Below, in pieces: positions 1 to 6,969 of a stretch of 7,837 bases of DNA. Every line of letters begins with the position of its first letter. Positions within the stretch are counted from its first letter, which is position 1. The notes below the pieces were generated by a model that saw only the letters and a list, made by a program, of their open reading frames with translations, had not been told where the DNA came from and made no database searches. The stretch is from Chloroflexota bacterium. GTDB taxonomy: Bacteria; Chloroflexota; Chloroflexia; JAMDCE01. The translations under genes were made by a program, and so were the position numbers. The stretch covers positions 1 to 7,837 of the forward strand of contig JAMDCE010000619.1 in the NCBI GenBank assembly GCA_023489135.1. The letters run 5' to 3'.

Positions 1-3000
1 TCAGGCCAGAGGCAAGCTGAAACCGAAGGTGCTGCCCTTATCAGGCTCGCTTTCAACCCAAATCTGGCCGCGGTGTGCTTCCACAAGCATCCTGGCAATG
101 TAGAGACCGAGCCCGAGGCCCTCGGCCTTGCGTCCGCCCTTAGCTCGATAGAAGCGGTCAAAGATGTGGGGAAGGTCCTCTGGGGCAATTCCTATCCCAC
201 GATCGCTTATGGATGTAATCGCGGTATCGGCCCTCTGTTTCAAGCGCACCACTACCTCCGTGTCAGACGATGAGTACTTCAAGGCGTTGGTGAGCAGATT
301 GGTGAGGATCCGCTCGAGCCGGTCGGGATCGGCCAGCACTGGCGGGATTGGCTTGACGATCTCCAGTCGGATTCGCCGAGCCTCCGCCAGGGCGGAGAGT
401 CTCTCCGTAAGGTCAAGCACAAATTCCCGCAGATCCACCGGCTGCGGGTGCAGTTCCAGCAGACCGGCCTCCGCCCGGATCACCTCGGCCATATCCTCGA
501 TCATCGCATTCATGCGTTTCGAGCCGCTGACGATGGCGGCCGCCCCTCTCTTGATGCGCTCTATGTTCCCATCTCTAACGGCGCGCTCAATCATCTGAGC
601 CTGGCCGAGGATGGTGGTCAAGGGAGCGCGGAGGTCGTGAGATATCGCTCTGACGTAATCTTCTCTCTGTCGCTCCAAAACCCTCAGAGCCGTGACATCT
701 CTGTAAACGTTGATGGCCAACACTACCCTGCCCTCCTCGTCTCGAACCGCGCTACCGCTAAAACTCAGCCATTTTTGGAGGCCATCAGCCCTGGTGAAGA
801 CAATCTCGTAACCGGAGAAGCTTTCGCCCCTCAGCGCCAGGCTGATCGGCCATTCTTCAAACGGGATGATTCGACCGTCGGGAGTGCGAATATCAAGCCG
901 GCGATATTGGTCGGGCCTCAGGCCCTCGTCGGAAGGCGTCAATCCGCAAATCTCTCTCCCCACGGCGTTGAAGAAGACCACTGTGCCCTGGCCATCCACA
1001 ATGGTCACGCCCTCAGTCAGACTCTCGAGCAAGGCGTTCATTTCCTTGGCGCGCCGCTGAGCCTCTTCGGCTGCTTCGTGGGTCCGCGTCATCTCCACAG
1101 TTAGCCGCGAGCTGAGATCTCGCATCCGTTCGTAAAGCAGCGCGTTTTGGATAGCAGCCCCGGCCTGAGCGGCGATGGTCTGGATGGTGTGCAATTCCTC
1201 CTCAGCGAGACCTCGGCCCGCGGGAAGGCCGATGGTGAGGGCCCCAACTACCTCACCTCCCGCTTCCACCGGCACAGAGGCAAAGGATTCCAGCCCAGTG
1301 ACTTCGGCGATGCGCCGCGACAAGGGAGGCAGAGGCGGCCCCAGGACTACCTGCGGCAGGCCGGTCACAATGGCCCGGCCGGTCATAGTAGAGTCGTCCA
1401 GAGGTATCTGCCTGAACTCTTCTATGACCTGACCCGGGCTGACGGAATAGGGGAGGAGGCTAGCAGTGTTGCCCGTCGCGTCCCGCATATAGAGACCGGC
1501 CTGGACTTGCAGGGCCTTCGCCGTAGCTTCGACGATCCGACGAGCAACATCTTCTAAATAGGGCGTCCCGCTTAGGGCGGCCATAGCCACCTCGCTGATA
1601 GCGGCAGACCGCGAGGCCCGACGCTCGGTGTCCTCGCGCGCCTTCCGCTCACTTTCTAGCAATTGCACATTCTGGATTGCGATGACCGCTTCATTCCCAA
1701 GGGCGAAAGCTAGGCGGGTCTCTCGATCGGCGAACTCGTGATCGGTACGATAGCCAATGATGAGAACGCCGTAGGGTGTGCCCGCGGCGATCAGGGGTAC
1801 ACTGAGTGCGGCCCGAGCGCCCTCCTGCACCAAAAGAGGATAATCCTCCCCAGGAAACTCTGGATTCTCGCCGAACCTCTCGATGACCAGCAGCCTCCCG
1901 CTAGTTAAAGTCTGACCGGAAATCCCCTCACCGGGGGCGAATACCTTGGTCCCATAAACGTCAGTCGTCAAACCCGCGGCTGCTCGCCAGACCGTCCGGC
2001 CGGTATCAGGATCAGTGGTGGTCACAACCCCAAAATCGGCGTCGAACAGAGAGACCGCTTCGCAGACGAGAACGTCGAGCAATTTGGCAAGATCCTCTTG
2101 CGCCGCGACATACCGCGCGACCTCCTGAAAGAGCAACGCTTCTTCGCGGGCCCTCCGCTCGCCCGCAAACAACCGGGCGTTTTCGATGGCTGCGGCGGCG
2201 TCATTGGCCGCGGTTACCAGAAGGGCCAGGTTCTGGTCTGGCAATTCTGTCACCCGACGGCTAAACACGGCCAGAACGCCTACCACTCGTTCCTTCGCCT
2301 TCATGGGAATCGCGGCGAGAGGATATAACCCCGCCCGTCTGATGGCCTGGCTAGTGATCGCCACTTTGACCGGGATATCTACGCCCAGAAGCAATTCTCC
2401 TTTTGCCGCTACCGTGCCCGCCACACCCTCTCCAAGATGGCTAGGCGGTTCCGTCCAGATTTCATCTGGCAGGCCTAGCGCTACTTTTCGCACCATGCGG
2501 TCATTTTCCACCAACAGTATTGTCACCGCCTCGATTCCCAGAAATTGGGAAACCTGTTCGGCGATACCTCGGAGGAGTTCGTCCAGGTTCAAAGTCTGAA
2601 CCATGGCCTGCGACATTCGCATAAAAGCCTGCAAGCGCCTCGTCTCTTCGCGGCGCTCATCGTGAAATCTGGCATCCTCGATAGCGGAAGCGACCAGGTT
2701 GGCCAGAGCCTGCGCAAAATTAATCTCGTCCGCGGAGAATTCGCACTCGGTTTGAAAGTCTATCTCCAGGGCGCCGATGACTCTTTCATGAATCTGCAGA
2801 GGAACGCCAACGGCCGACTTGATTTCATTCTTCTTGACGTATGGCGCGGCCCCCGCTTCATCCGAAGCGTTGCGAACGGTCACAAGATTCTTTTGCTCAA
2901 CCACCCGGCCAGAGATCCCCTCGCCGGGTCTCAGCGCAACATCGGCCAATTCATCGGCAAAGCCGGCCGATTTGCGTGGCGTTAGCTCTCCGCTGGCTTC

Positions 3001-3189
3001 GTCTACCAAGAAGATGGCCACCCGCGGAGCTGCTAAGACAGCGGTGGCACGGGCCAGGGCAAGCTCGAGAAACAGGTCGAGGTCTTCGCTGATCAGAGCA
3101 GCCCTGGTCACCGCTACTAGCGAAGACAGCATTTTATTCCGAAGGTCAGTGGGTTGCGAGATTTTGGCCATTTGTAGTAGGCACCGCAT
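1..3189 (-). CDS. Soluble multi-GAF/PAS sensor histidine kinase
   Basis: Predicted cytoplasmic sensor kinase of 1062 residues that should autophosphorylate on His851 and pass the phosphate to an unseen response regulator. Domains by eye: four GAF domains (about 36-172, 202-340, 362-508, 545-690), a charged probable coiled coil (690-720), PAS (about 715-835), HisKA with the H-box S-H-D-L-R-A-P (850-856), and HATPase_c with N-box N963-N968, G1 box D996-x-G-x-G1000, F-box near 1010, G2 box G1024-L-G-L-G-L and G3 G-S-T-F (1052-1055). All kinase boxes look intact. I see no membrane segment or receiver domain. GAF1 and GAF3 share P-G-E-G-I-S-G; GAF4 has D-D-S-T-M-T-G there. There is no bilin-type cysteine pattern, so the ligand is unknown. 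The start is uncertain: no clear ribosome binding site precedes ATG 3189, nor the in-frame ATGs at residues 7 and 20. The TGA stop is at bases 3-1, so the gene is complete at its 3' end. Confidence 0.93.
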   Translation of the reverse strand: MRCLLQMAKISQPTDLRNKMLSSLVAVTRAALISEDLDLFLELALARATAVLAAPRVAIFLVDEASGELTPRKSAGFADELADVALRPGEGISGRVVEQKNLVTVRNASDEAGAAPYVKKNEIKSAVGVPLQIHERVIGALEIDFQTECEFSADEINFAQALANLVASAIEDARFHDERREETRRLQAFMRMSQAMVQTLNLDELLRGIAEQVSQFLGIEAVTILLVENDRMVRKVALGLPDEIWTEPPSHLGEGVAGTVAAKGELLLGVDIPVKVAITSQAIRRAGLYPLAAIPMKAKERVVGVLAVFSRRVTELPDQNLALLVTAANDAAAAIENARLFAGERRAREEALLFQEVARYVAAQEDLAKLLDVLVCEAVSLFDADFGVVTTTDPDTGRTVWRAAAGLTTDVYGTKVFAPGEGISGQTLTSGRLLVIERFGENPEFPGEDYPLLVQEGARAALSVPLIAAGTPYGVLIIGYRTDHEFADRETRLAFALGNEAVIAIQNVQLLESERKAREDTERRASRSAAISEVAMAALSGTPYLEDVARRIVEATAKALQVQAGLYMRDATGNTASLLPYSVSPGQVIEEFRQIPLDDSTMTGRAIVTGLPQVVLGPPLPPLSRRIAEVTGLESFASVPVEAGGEVVGALTIGLPAGRGLAEEELHTIQTIAAQAGAAIQNALLYERMRDLSSRLTVEMTRTHEAAEEAQRRAKEMNALLESLTEGVTIVDGQGTVVFFNAVGREICGLTPSDEGLRPDQYRRLDIRTPDGRIIPFEEWPISLALRGESFSGYEIVFTRADGLQKWLSFSGSAVRDEEGRVVLAINVYRDVTALRVLERQREDYVRAISHDLRAPLTTILGQAQMIERAVRDGNIERIKRGAAAIVSGSKRMNAMIEDMAEVIRAEAGLLELHPQPVDLREFVLDLTERLSALAEARRIRLEIVKPIPPVLADPDRLERILTNLLTNALKYSSSDTEVVVRLKQRADTAITSISDRGIGIAPEDLPHIFDRFYRAKGGRKAEGLGLGLYIARMLVEAHRGQIWVESEPDKGSTFGFSLPLA

Positions 3190-3300
3190 AAACCGTGCCG
3201 AAAGGAATAGACTGAAAGGGGGTAGTGTCCAGAAAATTGCGCTCTTTTCGCAAATCCGCGCTCACTTTCCAGAAAGAGCACAGAACAAGTTACAGTACCG

Positions 3301-3336
3301 AAAAGGGGAGGCTGGCCAGAGGACCGCTCCCTTTTT
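3301..3336 (-). terminator. Inverted repeat, probable intrinsic terminator
   Basis: Arm 3301-3310 (aaaaggggag) pairs with ctccc plus the T tract at 3327-3336, leaving a 16-nt loop that itself contains the palindrome ctggccag. Read on the minus strand, the hairpin has a GGGAG/CTCCC core, one A-C mismatch, then A4/T4, and ends in TTTT. It lies about 110 nt after the stop of the glycoside hydrolase gene. Read on the plus strand the hairpin is even better, with a T6 tract, but no plus-strand gene precedes it. The function is inferred from shape only. Confidence 0.42.
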
Positions 3337-3413
3337 TGAAAATCCGGTCCACCTTCGTGCAGAAGAACGGCCCTTTCTCTCTTGCCGCGAACGGAGGGTG
3401 ACTACCAGGTTTC

Positions 3414-3437
3414 GCCTTCTGGGAATCTCGAGAAGGC
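3414..3437 (-). terminator. Hairpin just after the glycoside hydrolase stop
   Basis: A perfect 7-bp inverted repeat (gccttct at 3414-3420, agaaggc at 3431-3437) with a 10-nt loop starts 11 nt beyond the stop codon at 3451-3449. No T tract follows on the minus strand, so it may be a 3'-end stabilising or Rho-associated hairpin rather than a classical intrinsic terminator. Confidence 0.3.
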
Positions 3438-3448
3438 AAGCATTCTCG

Positions 3449-5170
3449 TCAAGGCCTCTTAGGCATCGCCTTGAGAGCGGAGTAAGCGGGACGGGGGCTG
3501 AAATCCTGGTTAATGATGCTCCAGGCCACCTTCTCGTCTGTGGGCTGCACGACGGTGGAGTAGTTGAGGTTCCATAGGAGCATTACACCCATCCAGGGAT
3601 AATCTTTCTTTCCTTTCTCGAAGGCGCGGACGAGATACTGCGCCTGAAGCTCAGGGGTGATGTCGTCACCATATTTGAAGTTAGGATCCGGATTCTTCGT
3701 CGTCCAGCCAAACTCGGTCAGCCACATCTGCTTGTCGCCGTCCCCGTATTTCTCCATGACGGCCCTTATGTCTTCAATCCGACGGAAATAAAAGCTCCGG
3801 TGATCGGACCAGCCGCCTGTTCCGGGGTTATCCGGCCAGATCTGGTCTGGCGAATTGTTGTTGCTTCCAGGGTGGGCCCCAAGGACGTCAAAGTAATTCT
3901 TGACGATGCCTCCCTGGACCCTGTAGGTTGCCTCGAGGTAGGCGACATCGTCGATAGCGACCTTGGGATCCATGACTCCGGTGGGAGTGAGAGCCCCAAA
4001 CACGACAACGGCTTGAGGGTCAGCGGCCTTGACGCCCTCGTAGCCGGCCTTCAGGATCTGCACGTACTTTTCAACGTCCATCCGGCCCTTGGTTTCACCC
4101 GCGGTGTTCTCTTCATTCCAGATCTCGTACGCGGCCACTTTGCCCTTGTAGCGCGCTGCCAAGGTATAGATGAAATCCCGGTAGTCGGCTGGGTCATCAG
4201 GAAAGCCTGCATCTCCCGTGGAGGTGGCCCAAGGTGGCGAACGCAGCACCGTCAGGACAGGCTTGACTCTGTTACGGTACATAGCGTCGATCATATTGTC
4301 GGAATCGGCCCAGTCGAATTGCCCCTGAGTGGGCTCGACGTTGCGCCATTCCAGCGGTATCCTGGCCCAGTCGAAACCCGCTCCCTTGACCAAGCCAAGA
4401 ACTCGGTTGGTGTCCTGCCGGGACAAGAAGACGTTCATTCCGTAACCGATGTGAGGACCCTTCAAAGGAAATGGTAGCGTCGCGGCCTTGAGCGGAGCTG
4501 GCGGAAGCGGGATCGGTTTCTTGAACCAGCCTACCCAGAGTTGCCTCGTCCCGGCGTATTCCACCCCTAACAGTCCGAGCCCGATTTCGGGAGGCGTTCC
4601 CTTGAGGTCGTGGTGGTGCTCAAATCTGGCCTTCTCAAAGTACTGGACGGTGCGAATCTTGCCATCGGTGGCGCTTACCTCGGCGAACTCCTCGGAGATG
4701 GGAAAACCGAAGCTACTATATCCTCCGTTGTCTTCCCAAAACTTCTTGAAGCCGAAAGATATAGTGTGCCCCGTGGCCTGGATGTAGCGGAAGTCAGGGG
4801 TCTCGGCTTGATAAGGCACTGGACGAAATGGCATCTCGTTCTCTCGACCGGCCGTTAGAAGCTTCCCCAGCGGCAGCATGTCGATCTTTGATTGACCCGG
4901 GTCATATTCCAGCACGGCTCGCTCGAAGTACTGGACGGTCTTATCGCCGTCGGGGAAATCATCGGTGAGGACGTTCCCCAGAACTCTCTGGCCCCCGTGC
5001 TCCGACCAGTAGTTTTCAAACGCAAAAGCAGCCAGGCTCTTGGGGCGTGGTGTCGGCGAGGGCTGCGCGGTTGGGGTGGAGATCGGCGCTTCCGGGTCGA
5101 CCGCCGCGGGGAGGGTGCACGCGGTCAGGAGGAGAATCACCGGGAAAAGTAATGTTGAGAAACGCTTCAA
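3449..5170 (-). CDS. Lipoprotein glycoside hydrolase (clan GH-A, GH39/GH5-like) with two N-terminal repeats
   Basis: Predicted lipid-anchored, surface-exposed glycosidase of 573 residues. From the TTG start it reads K-R-F-S, a hydrophobic stretch and the lipobox L-T-A-C with the lipidated Cys18. A Pro/Thr/Ser-rich linker follows (about 26-44), then two similar repeats (about 45-102 and 138-202), each with an aromatic-W-x-x-x-G-G segment, a G-F-P-I-S-E-E-F-type stretch and V-Q-Y-F-E-R/K. From about 240 to the end is a (beta/alpha)8-type catalytic domain: E-I-W-N-E-E-N gives the likely acid/base Glu353, and W-L-T-E-F-G-W the likely nucleophile Glu486. Such barrels hydrolyse beta-linked glycosides; the substrate cannot be read from sequence. 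Start choice: TTG 5170 has AAGGA six bases upstream and puts the signal peptide right at the N-terminus, whereas ATG 5218 would add 16 mostly polar, Arg-rich residues and has no good binding site. Inverted repeats follow the stop. Confidence 0.88.
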   Translation of the reverse strand: MKRFSTLLFPVILLLTACTLPAAVDPEAPISTPTAQPSPTPRPKSLAAFAFENYWSEHGGQRVLGNVLTDDFPDGDKTVQYFERAVLEYDPGQSKIDMLPLGKLLTAGRENEMPFRPVPYQAETPDFRYIQATGHTISFGFKKFWEDNGGYSSFGFPISEEFAEVSATDGKIRTVQYFEKARFEHHHDLKGTPPEIGLGLLGVEYAGTRQLWVGWFKKPIPLPPAPLKAATLPFPLKGPHIGYGMNVFLSRQDTNRVLGLVKGAGFDWARIPLEWRNVEPTQGQFDWADSDNMIDAMYRNRVKPVLTVLRSPPWATSTGDAGFPDDPADYRDFIYTLAARYKGKVAAYEIWNEENTAGETKGRMDVEKYVQILKAGYEGVKAADPQAVVVFGALTPTGVMDPKVAIDDVAYLEATYRVQGGIVKNYFDVLGAHPGSNNNSPDQIWPDNPGTGGWSDHRSFYFRRIEDIRAVMEKYGDGDKQMWLTEFGWTTKNPDPNFKYGDDITPELQAQYLVRAFEKGKKDYPWMGVMLLWNLNYSTVVQPTDEKVAWSIINQDFSPRPAYSALKAMPKRP

Positions 5171-5176
5171 GAACGG

Positions 5177-5184
5177 TCCTTCCC
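5177..5184 (-). promoter_or_regulatory. Ribosome binding site deciding a TTG start
   Basis: On the minus strand GGGAAGGA ends six bases before TTG 5170, which is good Shine-Dalgarno spacing. This supports TTG as the start of the lipoprotein glycoside hydrolase instead of the ATG 48 bases upstream. Confidence 0.6.
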
Positions 5185-5266
5185 TTCCAGCGCTCAGCCG
5201 TTGTCGGCGTCGACACATCCAGCATATCGCCGGACTAGCGCGTAGTTTGCTCCATCCTAGGTGTAC

Positions 5267-5295
5267 TTGTCAAGGGGCCGGGCTCGTGATACACT
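5267..5295 (+). promoter_or_regulatory. Predicted sigma-70-type promoter for the GNAT gene
   Basis: TTGTCA (5267-5272, five of six to TTGACA), a 17-base spacer, then TACACT (5290-5295, four of six to TATAAT). The predicted transcript would start near 5302, giving a leader of about 54 nt before ATG 5356. The same bases read on the minus strand give a perfect TTGACA (5273-5268) facing the glycoside hydrolase gene, but the matching -10 there is poor (best CAAACT at 5249-5244, 18-base spacing). This is motif matching only; there is no experimental support. Confidence 0.45.
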
Positions 5296-5343
5296 GTCTC
5301 TGAGATGTAGGAAGACGCCGGAACCGAGCAGGCCAGGGCCAAC

Positions 5344-5350
5344 AGGGGAG
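5344..5350 (+). promoter_or_regulatory. Ribosome binding site of the GNAT gene
   Basis: AGGGGAG lies five bases before ATG 5356 and supports that start. Confidence 0.6.
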
Positions 5351-5355
5351 CGGAA

Positions 5356-5934
5356 ATGTTTGAGGGATATCCGAAAGAGGTTACTCTCAAAGGGGGCGAG
5401 AAAGCGACGCTCCGTCTGACCGGCGAAGGAGACACATCCAAGCTTATCACCTTCTTCGCCTCCCTGCCCGAGGAAGATCGACAGTTCATATCTGACGACG
5501 TGACCAGCCGAAATTTCATCGAAAGCTGGGCCCGGTCGCTCGATTATAACCGGGTGGTGCCCCTCCTTGCCGAAGTCAGCGGGCAGATGGTTGCCCATGG
5601 TGTGCTTCGCCGTCACCGGGACAACGGGCCCCGACGCCATGTTGGGAAGATCCGAGTAGTGGTTGGTCCGGGTAGCAAGCGTAAGGGGTTGGGCTTCAAA
5701 TTGTCCGAAGAACTTATTGGCCTGTCCGCCGAAATAGGACTGGAGACGCTTATCTCCGAGTTAGTCTATGAAGAACGCCCAGCTATAATAGCGCTGGAAA
5801 CATTGGGTTTCAGAAGGGCGGCTGTTCTACCTGGCTTAGTGAAAGACGCAGCCGGAGCAAATCACGATCTCGTCATAATGATAAGATCGGTAACCCAGCC
5901 CTCGGAACTCGCGTGGGCCGAGGACTGGTACTGA
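5356..5934 (+). CDS. GNAT-family N-acetyltransferase
   Basis: Predicted cytoplasmic acetyl-CoA-dependent N-acyltransferase of 192 residues, a usual length for a single GNAT domain. The N-terminal part (about 17-60) contains the L-P-E-E-D-R stretch often seen in GNAT proteins related to protein-lysine acetyltransferases. Strand beta4 and the acetyl-CoA pyrophosphate loop are at about 98-116: I-R-V-V-V-G followed by K-R-K-G-L-G, matching Q/R-x-x-G-x-G/A except that Lys stands in the first place. A motif-B-like segment with A-I-I-A-L-E-T-L-G-F (143-152) follows. The acceptor substrate cannot be predicted. The start is well supported by AGGGGAG. The gene ends in tandem in-frame stops, TGA then TAG. 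It is transcribed divergently from the glycoside hydrolase gene, and the next plus-strand gene is 484 nt away, so it is probably a single-gene unit. Confidence 0.88.
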   Translation: MFEGYPKEVTLKGGEKATLRLTGEGDTSKLITFFASLPEEDRQFISDDVTSRNFIESWARSLDYNRVVPLLAEVSGQMVAHGVLRRHRDNGPRRHVGKIRVVVGPGSKRKGLGFKLSEELIGLSAEIGLETLISELVYEERPAIIALETLGFRRAAVLPGLVKDAAGANHDLVIMIRSVTQPSELAWAEDWY

Positions 5935-6302
5935 TAGTCACGAATAGAATAGAAAGCACCTAGCTGGGAGGCTGAAGGGTTTCACCCTGGCGCCGGCTTG
6001 CCGTTGCCGTCGTTGCAAGGAAATCCAAGATCGCTCTCTGTTTTCCTTCGAACTCCACCAGGCGGTCCGCTTAACCAAACAGAACCAGTTAGAATTATCT
6101 TCTCCCGCGATCTGACGCTGCGGTGTCATCCGGTCGTCGCACTACGCCTTCCAATCCATCCCTGGAGACTGTTAGCAATCGAGCGCTTCAGGCCAGCCTC
6201 TTCGCGCCACAACGTCTAGCACGAACGAGAGCGAAGGGCCGTCTCTGCCGCCGTCCCAGTGGAATCAGGTCGAAACTGTAGTATGAATCAACTTGATATT
6301 TA

Positions 6303-6311
6303 TGTTATGAT
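6303..6311 (+). promoter_or_regulatory. Candidate extended -10 promoter of the cysteine-rich gene
   Basis: TG-T-TATGAT fits the extended -10 pattern TGnTATAAT with one mismatch and lies in a conspicuous AT-rich patch (about 6279-6313) in otherwise GC-rich DNA. No good -35 is visible 16-18 bases upstream, which is tolerated by extended -10 promoters. The predicted transcript would start near 6318 and carry a leader of about 100 nt that contains the hairpin at 6333-6368. Confidence 0.35.
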
Positions 6312-6332
6312 TCCGTCCACTCAAACGCACTG

Positions 6333-6368
6333 CCTCCGTTTTGGCGGCTTTTCCCCAAGAAACGGAGG
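6333..6368 (+). repeat. Perfect 9-bp inverted repeat in the leader
   Basis: cctccgttt (6333-6341) and aaacggagg (6360-6368) are perfect reverse complements around an 18-nt loop; an inner tgg/cca pairing (6342-6344 with 6355-6357) could extend the stem. No T tract follows, so it is not a classical terminator. It lies between the candidate promoter and the start codon at 6419. The right arm contains GGAGG, but no good start codon sits at normal spacing behind it. It could be a leader RNA hairpin or a DNA operator. Confidence 0.5.
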
Positions 6369-6418
6369 AACCGCGGCCGTTGGTTTACTTCTGAGCAAGG
6401 GAAAGAGACGGACCGGCT

Positions 6419-6964
6419 ATGGCCAATATCTACATCAAATCTGATAGACGCGGGCGTGGCTCCACTGCCGGAGAATCATTCGCGCCCGCAGAAGGGAAGC
6501 TTGACCGAAGAATCTATTGCTGGGACGTTCACGGCTGCGTTGAGACTGCGCGCAGGGAGTGTCCGGCCTACAACGTGCGACGGAGTTGCTGGGACCTGTG
6601 GGGAGTCCGCGGCTTCTCTGGACAGGATAAACCTTGCTGCCTGAAGCATGATGACTGCCGAGAATGCCCTCTGCCTCTGACTAAGTTCGGAGACGTTCTC
6701 CCGGTCCACTTAACTACTCGGGCCGGGCCCGCCCGGTCGATGGTCTCGCCCTTCGCAAATATTTGCCCTCACTTGTTGGTGAAGGGAACCTGCGCCACCA
6801 GTGACCCCAAGAGTCTACTCGACGAATTAAAGAATCTACTGCAAGAGGATAAGAATATCTTGAGTTGCCGCGTCCGTAGAGGGATCTATCTCTACTCTGA
6901 CTACGTCAACGATATGTGCCGCTCGCGCCGCTACCGGCAGTGCCTCTTTTTCTTGGAACCGTAG
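6419..6964 (+). CDS. Cysteine-rich protein with two Cys-Trp motifs (two-CW-like)
   Basis: Small soluble protein of 181 residues with 13 cysteines and no signal peptide or membrane segment. Module 1 (about 31-86) reads C34-W-x4-C40-x7-C48-P-A-Y-x6-C57-W, then C73-C74, C80 and C83-P. This spacing resembles the 'two-CW' cysteine-rich domain, found alone or attached to bacterial signalling proteins. Module 2 (about 114-178) has C116-P-x6-C124, a charged Leu-rich helix (131-145), C150, then Y-x6-C167-x7-C175-L-F-F, like the short C-terminal cysteine motifs that accompany such domains. I infer metal or iron-sulfur binding, or a redox role; no catalytic motif is visible. ATG 6419 has only a weak binding site (GGA six bases upstream), but an in-frame stop at 6392-6394 excludes a longer form and no other start precedes module 1. 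It converges on the next gene with five bases between stop codons. Confidence 0.75.
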   Translation: MANIYIKSDRRGRGSTAGESFAPAEGKLDRRIYCWDVHGCVETARRECPAYNVRRSCWDLWGVRGFSGQDKPCCLKHDDCRECPLPLTKFGDVLPVHLTTRAGPARSMVSPFANICPHLLVKGTCATSDPKSLLDELKNLLQEDKNILSCRVRRGIYLYSDYVNDMCRSRRYRQCLFFLEP

Positions 6965-6969
6965 GTAAT

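Larger units (their letters stand above)
5935..6418. other. Intergenic region of 484 nt without a supported gene
   Basis: No convincing gene was found. Short open frames exist on both strands (for example minus 6129-5938, 63 codons; plus 5998-6219; plus 6259-6444), but they have no recognisable domain, no good ribosome binding site and low-complexity Arg/Ser-rich or Pro-rich products. After the GNAT stop there is a small hairpin (agggt 5976-5980, accct 5984-5988, 3-nt loop) with no T tract, at best a weak terminator. No tRNA is seen: the TTCGAAC at about 6047 resembles a T-loop, but its flanks do not pair. The right end holds an AT-rich patch with an extended -10 box and a perfect inverted repeat, listed separately. 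Confidence 0.55.

Noticed and set aside
448..1104. Plus-strand open frame of 218 codons opposite the kinase gene
   Set aside because: It is antisense to a kinase whose PAS and histidine kinase domains are clearly recognisable in the other frame; the product shows no domain and is a codon-bias shadow.
3204..3229. Possible kinase promoter on the minus strand (TGGACA, 16 bases, TATTCC) giving a nearly leaderless transcript
   Set aside because: The -10 matches only three of six positions. The missing ribosome binding site would suit a leaderless start, but the match is too weak to list as a feature.
2819..3577. Plus-strand open frame of 252 codons spanning the kinase start, the spacer and the end of the glycosidase gene
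   Set aside because: It crosses two real minus-strand genes and their terminator-like repeats, has no recognisable domain and is Arg/Ser-rich, as expected of a shadow.
6043..6060. TTCGAAC resembling a tRNA T-loop
   Set aside because: The five bases on each side are not complementary, and no acceptor stem, anticodon arm or CCA end fits around it.
5938..6129. Minus-strand frame of 63 codons in the 484-nt gap
   Set aside because: No ribosome binding site or domain; composition is Arg/Ser/Trp-rich, as in random translation of GC-rich DNA.
6283..6444. Small plus-strand frame of 53 codons (ATG 6283) overlapping the start of the cysteine-rich gene
   Set aside because: The AGG upstream is too far from the ATG, there is no recognisable family, and it runs over the candidate -10 box and the leader hairpin; its overlap with the next start may be chance.
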